NCBI GenBank assembly: GCA_025201375.1
Contig: JAIWZP010000045.1
Location: 62,001 to 126,000 of the forward strand
Length of the DNA stretch: 64,000 bases
Reading direction: 5' to 3'
Source: Gongronella butleri
Taxonomy: Eukaryota; Mucoromycota; Mucoromycetes; Mucorales; Cunninghamellaceae
Positions 22,481 through 34,000 of this stretch are shown here, piece by piece. Each line of letters starts with the position of its first letter. Position 1 is the stretch's first letter. A program made the translations under genes and the position numbers. The notes below the pieces were generated by a model. That model saw nothing but the letters and a program-made list of their open reading frames with translations. It was not told the DNA's origin and did no database searches.

Positions 22481-24065
22481 ATGACGGACACTCTGACGTT
22501 GACTCAGCCGACGCCTTTAACGACGCCTCCTCCGACAGTGACGACGATGCGGCTTGATATGGAGGCGGCGGCACGTAGCGGCAAGAATAGCGGCGTGAGC
22601 ATTGCTAGTCCACATGGATGTGACGCGTGCGCGGGCCTGCAGCAGCAGGTGGCCGTGCAGGCGAGCGAATTGCTGCGCGTTCAAAAGCAATTGGAGGAGC
22701 GTGACGCGCGATTGGCGCGGCTGGACCAAGATATGCAGCAATTGAACTGCAAATACGTGGCGGCAATCGACAGCGTGGCGGACATCCAGCACGAGAAGGA
22801 TTTGGTGGAGCACGATTTAGAAGAATTGTCGTGCAAGCTGTTTGAGGAGGCAAACGACATGGTCGCCAATGAGAAAAAAGAGAAATGGCTGCTCGAGACA
22901 CAATTGCAGGCCGTCCAGCAGCTCCTTGCCGATGAGCAGGCTCAGCTCAAGGAATTGAGGCAGCGGCTGCACCAGTGGGACCACGAACAGCAGAAATCGC
23001 GAAGAAAAAAGCGGAAACCCGTTGCAAAACGCATCAGCAATCACAGCAACAGCTCCACGACCGCCTCCAGCAGCGCACGAAGCTCGTCCATGAGCCACCA
23101 CAGTCTGCTCGTTGCTGACGAAACCGCCGACACCGACATGGACGATGACATGGATGAAAAAGACGGCAAAAAAGACGAAGAAAAGGGCGAAAAGGGCGAC
23201 AAGGACAAAAAACATGCCAAAGACGTCAAAGAAGACGAAGAAGAGGCAGAGGACGACGAGGACGACGACGATTGCTGGCAAGATGCCATGGAGAACATGG
23301 ATGACCCACAAGTGAGGGCGCAGCACGACATGGCGCTTTTGCACCAACCATTGTCGCCCACTGTGGCGGCCCCCGTGAGTTGCAGCGTGGATCAGGCGCA
23401 ATTGGACGCGTTTGCCGACTTTGTGCGCGGGGCAAGCAATGTGCCCCTCAAGAAACTCGCGCAATTCGCGTATATCAAGGCGTGCCAGCTTGAAGATGTC
23501 GAGCCATGCCTGCGATTCGGCCCGCAGTCGCGTTTATCGGTGAAAAAGATGATGGATTTTTTGTTGCACCAACCATGCTGCATTGAGCAGGCCACGCACG
23601 CCACACAACACCAAATGACCGACACGCCACCACCATTGCCTGCCGCCGTGGCCCAACGTAACCTGTGGGATCGATGGCACTCGACACCCGTGCAGCAGCA
23701 ACAGCAACAGCAACAACTCACATTGGATGCGTCATCCCAGGTGAATGCCGCCATTTCATGTGTTGCGTGTGGGCGTCCGCGCCACGACGCAAGCAATTGC
23801 TATCAATTCAGGCTCCAGGACACAGACCCGTGGCTGCCCATCGACCAATTCTGCCGCGACAGGCTCGTTGCCGTTTGCGAATTCTTTGTCTATATCCGCA
23901 ACATCCAGCTCCGTCTCTATACCCATCGTTCCATTGACGACCTGTACGCAGAAAATATCCGCTTGCGATTACAAATGTTTTATTCAAGGTAAAGCCAGTT
24001 CAAGTGGCGCGCCGGTGACACAAAAACGTGCTATTCTCACTCACGCGTGTTCATTTCATTTCATT

Positions 24066-24102
<37 letters not shown>

Positions 24103-24209
24103 TCATTGTCATCCCATAAAGACTTGGTGCACTGCCTGTGATTCTCAACAAGGTCGGCCTGGAGCCATCCTCTGTTGGAAAGGCATCAAGCCCATTTACC
24201 ACGCCCTAG
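22481..24209 (+). CDS. SEC2: Sec2-type Rab guanine-nucleotide exchange factor
   Basis: Predicted GEF that activates a Sec4/Rab8-class GTPase on secretory vesicles. Exons 22481-23988 and 24122-24209 give 531 residues. A coiled coil runs from about residue 45 to 185 and includes LSCKLFEEANDMVANEKKEK (from about 116), the hallmark of the Sec2p exchange region. A basic then acidic low-complexity stretch follows (KKDEEKGEKGDKDKK, EDDEDDDDCW). The C-terminal part has CVACGRP...NCYQFRLQD, then CRDRLVAVCEFFVYIRNIQ, a segment seen in Sec2/Rabin family members, with a polyQ run before it. The ATG at 22481 is the first in frame after a CT-rich leader. The intron has about 34 T before its acceptor. Confidence 0.88.
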
Positions 24210-24679
24210 GTCCACCCCCTTTTTTCATCTCCTGCTGCCCCTGGGCATCCCCCTTTTTCCCATTTTCTTTTCAAAAGAAAAAAAAGCATCTCTTGTCGCA
24301 TTATCATCCCCCCTCCCCGCCTTGTCCCTGCTTCTATCCTTTCCCCCCTGGACTAGAATTACATTGTCTTTTTTTACATTTTCTGCTGTCCGTGTTGTCA
24401 TTTCATCCTTTTTCATGCAACAATACAATAATAAAAGCGCGCATTTTTATAAAAAAAATCTATAATGTGGGAAGGAGGCATAAGGGGTTGACGATGCGAT
24501 TGCATAAAGAGGATCAAGATCTAAAAAAGGGGCATATGGGGATCATAAAAGGGGCGTGGAGCAAAAATTGGCTGCTAGTACAAATAGGTTGATATATAAA
24601 ATAGACAAAAAAGATGTCAAAATGGACCTGAAATAGGTCCATGGAAATAGAACGAGTCGATCATTTTGAAAAAAAAAAG
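24210..24679. other. Convergent intergenic region
   Basis: A 470-bp gap between the 3' ends of SEC2 and the zinc-finger-like gene. AATAAA-like sequence near 24428 could end the SEC2 transcript. Nothing else is seen. Confidence 0.5.
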
Positions 24680-25908
24680 TTACAAATTGTAATCCGGGGG
24701 GAGGAGCATGCGTGAGAGCATGCATGTGGGATCGTGGTGGCCGTCGACGATGAAGCAATAATCACAATGGGTGTCTGAGAAGGTGGATGCGGCGAGCAGA
24801 GCTGGCGACGGATGCGCTGTGGTACCAAGGCTAACACTGGAGCTTGGACTGGTCATTGGGGTGTGTTCGTGGGACAAGAGTTGCTTCTGAACAGGCGCTG
24901 AAGTGGGTACAATTGGTTGCTGATGATGCAAGGGCAGCGGTGGCGGCGCAATGGGCAATTGAGCGGGTTGTTGCAAGTTCAAGTGGGCTGGAAGAGCCGG
25001 CATTAAGGGCTGCGGCATAGATCCAATGGCATTCGTGGCATTGGGCATCGTCATGTCTGAATAAGCCACGTCGTGGGAAGCGTTCATGGACGATGATGGC
25101 ATAGCAGCTGCATAAACTGAGTGGCGCTGCATCACCATGGACGACGTGTACGCGTACGCAGCAGCCATGGTCGCGGTCGAAGCAGGCCGATTGTACAATT
25201 GCGAAGTACGCGATGTTGTCGATGGCATGGTTTTGGCTTTTTTCCCGGTGCGACGCGTGCGGCGCTGCGGCCAGTGGCCTGCCATCCATGCGCTGCGGTC
25301 ACTGCTGGCGCTGGCACTGGCGGCCGACCATGCTGGATGCGATGTCGTGGCGGTGGCGGTGGTGATTTCGCTGCCGCTACCGCTACTATTGCTTCCAGTG
25401 CTGCTCGTCGATTGAAATCCAGGCGAATGCATGGATGCCAGCTGCGAAGGCACGACAAAGGCACCTGGTGCAAGCTGAATGGCCGATGGCGACGGCGATT
25501 CACCGGATACTTTTGCAGAATCAAGCTGATTGCCACCTGCACGCGCTTTTTTTTTATTTCCATACAAAGAGAATGACAAAAAAGGTAAAAAAAAAAAAAA
25601 AAAAAAAAGCGTTAAGGTCGCCGAAGATTCAGGGGTCAAACAAGGTCATTTTTTTGGTTGTTACCATTTGCATTCATTTGCGCAGTATCATGTGCATCCA
25701 TTTGGGGACGCGCCGGAAGAAGCTTGCGTTTAATGGCTTTTGCAAAGCGAGCGGCACGCGACGACGCCGTGTCCAGCTGTGGCATTGCCAATTGCCGCTG
25801 ACGTTCCGCACATCGATTGTAATGTGCCGTATATCCAGGATTGCGAAAGCCGCGCTGATCGTACGCAGGGAATTCTTGATGGCAAATAGGACACTCAATA
25901 CTGGTCAT
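24680..25908 (-). CDS. Orphan zinc-finger-like protein with cysteine motifs at both ends
   Basis: Exons 25908-25665 and 25536-24680 on the minus strand give 366 residues. Residues 6-33 have CPICHQEFPAYDQ...HYNRC, a C-x2-C...H-x3-C arrangement that could hold one zinc (C2HC type). A basic AIKRKLLPARP follows. The middle is long and Ser/Thr/Ala/Pro/Met-rich with GKKAKTM and RRTRRTG patches. The C-terminus ends in HCDYCFIVDGHHDPTCMLSR, another C-x2-C...H...C cluster. I do not recognise the family. Nuclear or RNA/DNA-binding roles are possible, not shown. The start MTSIECPIC is well placed after a CT-rich coding-strand leader. Confidence 0.75.
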
Positions 25909-26335
25909 GATGAGTGGAAAAAAAAAGAAAAATGAATGAAGAAAAGGAAGAAAAAAAGAAGTAATGAGGTGCAAATTGGGGAATAGATGCCTTTTATTGA
26001 CGATCGACAATGAGAAAAGAAATCAGGGTCGCTTTTTGTTAAGAACAATAGCAAGATGACGGGCAACAAAGAGAGGGAAAGGGGGGATTTACACTAAATG
26101 GGTTTCATGCAAGGCTATGAAAGAGAATTTGAAGGATGACAGGTATTGGAAGTGGGACAAGGGATCGAAGCGGGGATTAAAAAAGGCGCGTTTTGCAATC
26201 AGACGCGCAGAACAAAGAAATCAAACAAAGAGAAAGGTGGCAAATTGGTTTGACACACACACACCCCTCCCGCAAGGAGGCGGGTGAACGGAAGAAGGGA
26301 GGCAGAAAAACAAAGCGTGACAAGGGGCCAGCAAA
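25909..26335. other. Intergenic, CENP-H 3' flank and zinc-finger gene promoter
   Basis: A 427-bp gap between two minus-strand genes. AATAAA on the minus strand near 25993 may end the CENP-H transcript. The plus strand at 25916-25960 is A-rich, which is a pyrimidine-rich leader for the downstream gene. Confidence 0.5.
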
Positions 26336-27435
26336 TCAAAAATCTTCTTCCTTGCCAATCGTATACATGACTTTGGCCCATTTCGGGTCGCTCGCCCAAT
26401 CAATGTTGCTTTCCAAGATCAAGCCCTAATATTGAAATCAAGGGCCATCAGTAAAAAGACTTAAAAGGACATGGCTGCCGCATCATCGGGTGGCGATTTC
26501 AAGAAATTGAAGCGCGTGAGGGCGTGATCTCCTTACCAATAGAATATTTCGAGTAATCTCGAGCCTGTTTTTCGCGTCCCGCAGCCTAAACGCAATAAAA
26601 ACACGACGGAAACACAATGAGAAAAACAAAAAAAAGGAGAAAAAAACACCTGCGTCATGAGATCTTACTTTTCTTTGGTGCGCTCATTTGTCTGCGTCGA
26701 CGACACGGACATGGTGTCGGCGACACTGTTGCCCATCGTCGGATCCACGAGCATGCGACGCACCTTCTCCAATTCCTCGGTGATCTGCCGGCTTGTCAAG
26801 CGCACGTCTTGGAAATGGAAAAAAAAAATAGTAAAAAGCGCGTCAGCTTTCGCTTCTTTTTTTTTCGTCGCCAATTGGGGTTTACCATTGATCTTGTGCC
26901 GGATATCGGTGATCTCTTGCGTGACATCGTTGAGCTGGTCCAGCAGCTGATTCGCTTGCACAACAAGTTTGTCGCGCTCAAGGATCAATTGCTCGGTTTG
27001 GCGCCTAAAATGAAGTAAAATCGCGGGTGAATAAGCTAACGTTGTTTTTTTCTCCATGCCTACACGCGCAATTGGCCTTTACTTTTTCATGGACATGGCG
27101 TCTCCCTCGCTCAGAGGCTCGTCGGGAAACAAGGCTTGCAAAGTGAGGTGACTCTTGTCGAGGCTGCGTGAAAGCGTGTCCTTGGTCTGGTTGAATTGGG
27201 TGAGCAGGTCCATTTGCGCACGGCGCCGGCCGATCGTCTGTGAATACTGCTCCAATTCAACTTGCACCTGCTCGTCTGTCAGATTGCCAAGTGGAAACCC
27301 ATTGACAGACGCCGTCGACTCCAGTGCTTGCCGCCGCGCGGCAATTTGCGTCTTTAGCCACTCAATCTCCACCTGGTTGTTCACAATCTGCATTTCCTTG
27401 GCCGTCAGCACCTTGGTCGAAGATACGTCCATCAT
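26336..27435 (-). CDS. Kinetochore protein CENP-H homolog
   Basis: Inner-kinetochore (CCAN, CENP-H/I/K module) subunit; the fungal counterparts are Mcm16/Fta3. Minus-strand exons are 27435-27083, 27004-26886, 26807-26669, 26585-26537 and 26425-26336, giving 249 residues (human CENP-H has 247). It is coiled-coil almost throughout (IEWLKTQIAARRQALES, QLILERDKLVVQANQLLDQL, RQITEELEKVRRML). The diagnostic C-terminus reads RLEITRNILLGLILESNIDW followed by ASDP, matching the CENP-H pattern of a helix, LI-x-x-S-x-x-(D/N)WA-x-DP. Assignment rests on that motif, length and coiled-coil layout. Confidence 0.8.
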
Positions 27436-27963
27436 GATAAACGGCTGCAACGCGGAAGAGAAAAAAAAAAGGAAAGGAAAAAAAAAAGGGACGCGAGACG
27501 TGCAAAAGGTACGTAAACAAAAGAAAGAGAGAGCGGGGTGGAAGAGAAAAGAGAGACGCCGCAGGCATCTTTTTGGTCCGCCAATCATAAAAAAAAAAAA
27601 AATGCCCGCCTTTCTATGTTCTTTTACGCCTGTGACCCCACGCGGAGGTGTGAGTTTTTTTTATTATTATTTTTCTGGCATTGCACTCAAATTTGGTGAC
27701 TTGCGCGCTTATTATGGGTGATCAGTTGTGTCAGACGATGATTTTTTTTAGGCAGATTATTTAGGCGGCGGGCGGCATAATATATTTCGATGACAAAGGC
27801 GACAAAGGTGTGGTCATTGTTCCGGTTTCAGTCCAAGTTGAGACATTGGATGATCAATTGTGCGCTTTGCTGAGACGCGGAGCGTGTACAGTATTAAAAA
27901 GCAACGCAAGAGAGACTTCTCCCTTTTTTTCGTCTTTCATCCTTCATCCATCATTTTCACAAC
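27436..27963. promoter_or_regulatory. Divergent promoter, CENP-H / UspA
   Basis: 528 bp between outward-facing starts. The right side has TACAGTATTAAAAAG near 27888-27902 (a weak TATA-like site), then a CT-rich leader (27910-27955) before the ATG at 27964. The left side is A-rich on plus, a pyrimidine-rich leader for CENP-H. Confidence 0.5.
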
Positions 27964-28572
27964 ATGGACACGCTTCAACTCCCCGATGAATTCTTCCCCA
28001 CGCCGCACAATAGCGACGGAAAGCCGCGCAAGATCGTGATTGCCTACGACCACTCGGAAAGCAGCGATGCCACGTTTGCAAAAGGCATTCGCCAGGGCCT
28101 GATCATGCCACAGGACGAGCTACACATTGTCCACATTGCCGACCAGAGCAAGGACTGGAGCTACATCTTTGGCAGCCTCATTTCTGGCGGTAACGCGCGC
28201 AGCTGCTCAACGCCAACGGACACCTTGTCGCAGGCACGCACGCTCGCTGAGTCCCTCCTCGCAGAATTGCGCATGGTCCTCATCCGCAATGGCGTAATGT
28301 TTCATTTGCCTCTCTCGCGAGACACACGCATTGGCTGACACTTTCACTTTTCATCTTTCTCTAGTTCAAGGACGTGCACATCGACTCCCTGGTTGGTGAT
28401 CCCAAACAATCCATCATTGATTGTTGCATTGCCTTGAAGCCCAATTTCTTGATTTGCAGTTCACGCGGCCTCGGCAACGTCAAAGGGTAAGTGGGACAAT
28501 AGACGTCCACGAGACAGCGGGGAAGAAAAAGGACTTGACATGGCGTGAACTTTTTTTTATTCATTTTTTCTT

Positions 28573-28614
<42 letters not shown>

Positions 28615-28871
28615 GCGCAGTGCCGTCCTGGGATCCGTGTCATCGTACCTCATCAAGAACTGCCCGTGCCCAGTCATGGTTGTCAAGCTAACCGACGAAG
28701 AACTTAGAGAGCGCAAAGAGTTGGAGAGCATCAAAAATGATCGCTTTGTCCATGTTTTAGGTAAAACACGGAAAAAAAGAAAGAAGGACATATTTGTGGC
28801 GTCTCAACTTTGAAGGCACACTCTAATGACTCAAATTCCACTCTTTTCTAGATTGCTTGCAGAACAAATAA
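27964..28871 (+). CDS. Universal stress protein (UspA) domain protein
   Basis: Exons 27964-28293, 28365-28486, 28621-28760 and 28852-28871 give 203 residues. It is a single Usp domain with the alpha/beta Rossmann-like fold: KIVIAYDHSESSDATFAKGI (strand 1 and nucleotide loop), ELHIVHIAD, then KPNFLICSSRGLG and VLGSVSSYLIKNCPCPVMVV, the nucleotide-binding SRG-x9-GS signature and last strand. A small stress-related nucleotide-binding protein with no defined reaction. The last exon codes only six residues (DCLQNK, joined through a split codon). Without that last splice the protein would end in a basic KTRKKRKK tail instead, so the C-terminus is uncertain. Intron 2 has about 34 T. Confidence 0.88.
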
Positions 28872-29239
28872 CTCCAAAATATCAATGTACTTCACGTCTA
28901 ATAAAAATCTGATTTAAAACCAGCTTGCACTGCAGATCAATTCCGTTTCAGGTTACGATATAGGATTGCACAGGGCATCACTCTCCTTGGCTACAGTATC
29001 CTTTGTCAATTGCATAATATTTTATACCAAACTGTCCACAAAATAAAATTTTGCAAGGCCAAACTCCTATTTTATCATACTTTTTTGCCTTTTTCATGGC
29101 CATCCCACTTGACGACCTATGATACTGTAGCTAGGACAAAGCACGTCAAGGACAACAAATTTGTTCTTGCTGGAGACCGCTGAAGAGGCTGGAAAAATAG
29201 CGAATGGGATGTAAAACGCGATTTCTTGACAACGATCGC
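28872..29239. other. Intergenic with TACAGTATC-type motifs
   Basis: 3' flank of the UspA gene. It has AATAAA near 28899, and variants of the recurrent intergenic motif at about 28992 (GGCTACAGTATCC) and 29119 (TATGATACTGTAG). No gene is seen. Confidence 0.5.
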
Positions 29240-30230
29240 CATTTGCATTGTGTGCATCTGAATTGGAATGATGAATCAGCAGGCAAACGCGGTAAAAGCG
29301 CTTCTGATTTGCGGACATTGCGTCGAGTTCTCGGTGAGTTAGCCTTCACAGATAATTTTGATCCTGGTTTGGCCCTGGATTTATGCAAAATGCATTTTCT
29401 CAAGACGGAGGATTCCAATCTCTGAAAAACCATGTAACAATTGAAGTTTGGAGTCGATTATCCACTGGTGTAAATTTGGAGCCATACGGCCAGACGCATC
29501 GGGGGAAACGCGTAAAATATTATTTGGCGCTGGGGTTTCTCCAGCAAACACGAATCTCGATATTTCTCGCAACTGAGTGGTCCGATTTGCAAAAAAAATT
29601 AACACCATTGGAGAACCGGGTTTACCATCAACTGGTCCAAATTTGGGACCTGGTGCGCAAGTTTCTGAAGAAGCGACAGTTTCATAGGCGTAAAGGCGGT
29701 AAATTCACCAGCATTTGGGCTCGTACCGTAGCAACGGCTGATCGCCCCGATGCGTGAGTCACGTCAAATGAATCAGCGGGCAAACGCGGTAAAAACGCTT
29801 GTGGTTTGGGGATATCGCTTCACGTTTTCGGCGACTTGGCCTTGAGGGGTCGTTTTGATTTTGGTTTGACCCTAATTTTATGAAAAATGAATGTTCTCAG
29901 GACTGAATGATCCATTTGGGAAAAAAAACTTGACATCGCCGGCTTTTTGTGTTAAGCATACTCTAGTTCAAATATAGGACCCGATGAACAAGATCCGGAG
30001 GACGCGCCCTGCAAAAAGGGGATAAGGATTTGTCCATTCTGGTAGCGTGCGCGACAAGGGCGCAACTTATCGACGCGCGAGTCACCTCAAACGAATCTGG
30101 GATCAAAGACGGCAAAACTGCTCGTGTTTTAGAGACATTGCGTTCAGATCTCGGCGAGTTAGTGTGCAATGACGCAATAAAAAAAAATCACATTTTCGAT
30201 TTTGATTTGGCAGAAATGATATTTGTTCGG
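29240..30230 (+). repeat. Dispersed repeat R1, copy b
   Basis: Collinear with 5780-6760 in the same orientation. The GGTAAAA cores lie at about 29291, 29789 and 30111 (spacings ~498 and ~322), against ~509 and ~310 in copy a. It shares CCATCAACTGGTCCAAATTT at about 29627. It lies about 0.8 kb before the TFC3 start; copy a lies upstream of GRX5 and the TFC3-like trio. Non-coding and diverged. Confidence 0.8.
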
Positions 30231-30313
30231 CTCTTCCTGCTTATCCAGATTCACAAGTATGGGCCTCAGCAAGCGTGAAAAAAATCAGTCAGTATCTCAG
30301 CAAGTGCCCGAGA

Positions 30314-30465
30314 AAATGCACAAAAGCACTATTTTCATCCGTTTTGGATTTAGCACACAAACAGAGCGTTTGATCCGTCCATGTTTCGACCTCAAGGATC
30401 AGAAAATGATACGTGCTATCATTTCAATACCTGAAGCATTGCGCTACACTGCATAAAAACGTACT
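30314..30465 (+). repeat. Repeat R3, copy b
   Basis: Aligns with 2811-2975 in the same orientation. Here it directly follows R1b, whereas in the first location the two are about 2.7 kb apart. Confidence 0.6.
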
Positions 30466-31042
30466 CATTTAAAGGCATGCCATTGCAGTGAATTTCCCCA
30501 GGCTAGGGTGCAATTTCACAAAATAACAACAACAACAGGGCTTCCTTTGTTTGGACCCTGCGAGCGATTTGCAAGTTTCAAACAGCAATGGATCAAATCG
30601 CAGCCTGAATTCTATTTCAGTTGGCCCATGCTGCAGATTCACGTTCGATTCTTGCTGCGCTCCAAGGTTTTTTTTTTTTTTTTTATGTCGACGCGACGTC
30701 TGTGCGCGACAGACATAAAAAGGGAAAGAAAAGCGTGCGACAGAACGCCAGCAGCTTCCATTCATTCATGAATTGTTATTGAGAATGAATTCTTTCACGC
30801 AAAAAAGGGCTGGTGATGCAAAATGGGTCAAAGAAGGCAAGACATCAATGCGTCGGGAGGAAGAAAGAACGCGGGCGGCGGTTGAAAGGATAAACACGGT
30901 CTGTTGCCGCGAGTTGCTTTTTTTTTTTTTTTTTTTGTTCTTTCTTCCGTTTCTTTGTTGCCACCCTATTTTTTTTTTTCCATTTCGATTTCCCCTCTCA
31001 CTCTCTATAGCACCCCAGCGCCGTACGACTGACACGAACACC
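30466..31042 (+). promoter_or_regulatory. TFC3 upstream region
   Basis: Holds T runs at 30667-30684 and 30918-30936 and a CT-rich leader (30940-31010) before the ATG at 31043. No TATA box is evident. Confidence 0.45.
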
Positions 31043-34000
31043 ATGTTGGACAAGGTGCTGCTTCGCCTCAAGGAGGAGATTGCCATGGACGGCTATCAGG
31101 GTAACATTTTCACTTTTTTTTTTTGTTGATTTGTCGTCATGGATCCTTTTGCTTACGACCTCCCCCTTTTTTTTTCATTGTTAGGCACACCACTGAGCGA
31201 CGTGTGGGAGTATACACAGCGGTTTGTGTCTGCACAAGTGCAACAGGATCAAGAACATGTGGCCATTGCGCCTGTGGTGGACGAGGCATTCAAGCAATTC
31301 TTTTGGCCGTGTCTCACGCAGGTGTCTGGGCTGGCCTTTTTCCCTGAGCAGCAGCTGGAGGTGATTGACCGGCAAATGAAGGCCATTGTCGAGGCCAACA
31401 ACAACAATAAGGGCAAGGATGATAAGGTTTGTACACCAAAAAGCGAAAAAAGGGGGAAAATGCTCTCTGACACGCCTTTTTTTTTTTTTTTTTTTTTGGC
31501 ATTTGCATTTGCTTTAGGTGGAAGTGCAGCTTGATTACCAGTTGATCCATGGGTTGGATGCGCTGAGATACGACGAGGTGAAAGCGGCCTATGGCGACGC
31601 ACTCCGCGTCGTGGCGGACAAGGATTTGCAAGATGCACAACTGTTTGTCGGCGTGCCTGTAATCAAAAAGACACCCGTGTGCCCTTGAACGACGCGCTCA
31701 TTTTTTTTCTATTTTGCAGATTGGCCAATCGTTTTCGATCAACCTGCGCAACTTTTTGACGTCAATTCTGCACAGCCGCGAGCATGGCGTGACGCAGGCG
31801 GCACTGACCAACATTTGGGGCACGGATCCACGGTCGACGGGCTACTATGTCGCGGAATTGGAAAAGCGCGGCGCCATGTAAGATGCTTTTTTTTTCGCAC
31901 AAGGCGGGCGGGCTCATCGATCCTTTCTTTGTAGTACACGCACGTACATTTCGGTCGTGGGCTCGCGCACGAATCTGTGTGTGCACAGCCGGTTCAAGGA
32001 CGTGAATATGCAACAGATTGTCATTAATCACGATCTGCGGCCGTCCAACACGAATATGAATGGCGTCGTCTTCAACAAGGAGTACTTTGTCGAGCAGGTG
32101 ATCCTGCTGCTCAAAGATGCCAAGGACTATGTGATGACCTATTTTGATTTGATGAAAGCCATGGTAAATGTCAAGAAGAAGAAAAAAAGTATAAAAAAAC
32201 AGAGGGAACAAGCGCAATTGGCTCACAAACATATGAATTAGGGCTTTGATTTGTCGCGCCGGACGTCACGCAGCTGGTTCAATCGCACACTGGATCTCAT
32301 GTGCTTGAACGGCACTCTCCAGAAGCTTGCGGTGCTCATCAATGGCAAGCGCATGCGTTGTGTCAAGCTGCTTCGCGTTGAAACAGGTAAAAAAAAAAAA
32401 AATGGAAAATAAAAACAAAAATTGTGACGACACTCTCTCAACACCCCGTTTCCTTTTTTTTTATAGAGCCTTCAAACACGATGATGCTCAAATATGCGGA
32501 CGACGAGGATGTGGATGACGACGATGACGGTGATATGACGAATTTTGACGCGCTGCAGCCATATGTGATGCATCCGGACCTGAATGGCGCTGCGCCACCA
32601 GGTCGACTTATCCACGGCGTGTCGACCGAGAACCAGATGCGCGCACACATTGAAGAATCCGGTGAGACTGGCCTGACGCTCAAAGTAAAATGACGACTTT
32701 ATTTATTTTTTTACGAATTTTCGGCCATTAACGTATTTTTTTATGATTTTGTAGGAGATCAATGCCAAATTGCGGTGCGATTATCAACGGATGCCTGCGC
32801 GATGCCTTGAGCGCGTGCTTTCCTTCAAGGGCGACGAGCATTTGTGCTATGGCTTGGAGCGTGTGCTCGAGTTTGTGGGTCGCAATCGACGCTATCGCTA
32901 CTACACACCTGCTGCGTACAATTTGGTACAGACCAAGGCGCCCCTTGAGCTGCCAGACTACACGATCACGTTTGTGCCTGATGCGACAGAGCCTGAGAAA
33001 GATCCGCGTGTGCGTGAAGCGCCCTCAGGCATCCGAAAGGTGGGCGGCGTCAAGGGCAAGCGTGGGCCACAGAAGAACCCGCTGCGCAACAAGCGTCCAT
33101 TGAAGAGCAAGCCGCGTGGCCAAGGCAAGGGCAAAGGCAAAGGCAAAGGCAAGCGCGGCAAAGAGACCGACACGTCCGATTCTGGCGATGAAATGGAGCC
33201 CGAGGAAGAAGAGCAAGAATCAGAGCAAGAAGCGCCTGTGCCATCCACGTCCAATGCACCCGATCATGCGTCCGAGGCGTCCAATTCGCCCAAATTGCCC
33301 ATAGCGCCCATTTTTACCCGTTCACGTCAATCCACGCCTGCGCCAGATGCCGAATCTCCTCCACCACGCGCGAAACGCGGTCGTCCACGTAAAAAGACGC
33401 GCATTGCCCCGGATTCGGACCTCGAAGAGCCTGCGCCACCCAGTGCCAAGCCAGCAGCCGTCGATTCGGTGCCCGGTGAGCCAGCAAATGTCGATTCCGA
33501 GCCCATGGAGCCCGTGGCAGCGGTGGAGGCAACGACATTGCCTGCCAAAAAGACGCATGGCAAGCGACAAGCTCCGAGCTCGGACACGGGCGCGCCGCCA
33601 GCCAAGAAGCGACGCGAGAGGGCAGCGACACGAGCGGCCAAGGGCGCCATCACCAATTATTTCCAGCGCACGGAGGCATTGGAAGCCTCGGATGCATCTC
33701 CACCAGAAGAAATCGTGCCTCCAGCGCCCACTTCAGACGCCTCCTCTGCCATTGCCGCTCCTGAAGTCGAGCACGAAGCCATTGTGACCGAATCGAGCAA
33801 AAAGGACAAGGGCAAGGCACGCGAGACGGCTCCCATGCACGATGCGGCCATGGTGGAAGTGCCATCCGCTCACGGCACGCCATCGCCTGCGGCTGAGACG
33901 ATGACGGAGGAGCCCGATGTGGATTTGGTGCCTGTCAAAGAGGAGGCGGTGGCGATGGACGAGGCAGCAGAGGTGGCGGCGCCAACCAAGCCTCGTGCGG

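Noticed and set aside
22817..23464. Long minus-strand frame opposite SEC2 (215 codons)
   Set aside because: It is a hydrophobic shadow of the acidic and Lys-rich plus-strand coding sequence. The plus frame has the Sec2 motifs.
26336..27435. Generic coiled-coil tropomyosin or SMC-like protein
   Set aside because: The C-terminal LILESNIDWASDP motif and 249-residue length fit CENP-H better than a generic coiled coil.
31659..31719. Alternative end of TFC3 exon 3 six bases earlier (GTGCCT donor)
   Set aside because: Both options keep the frame. I kept GTAATC because GTA is the more usual donor start here, but this is not settled.
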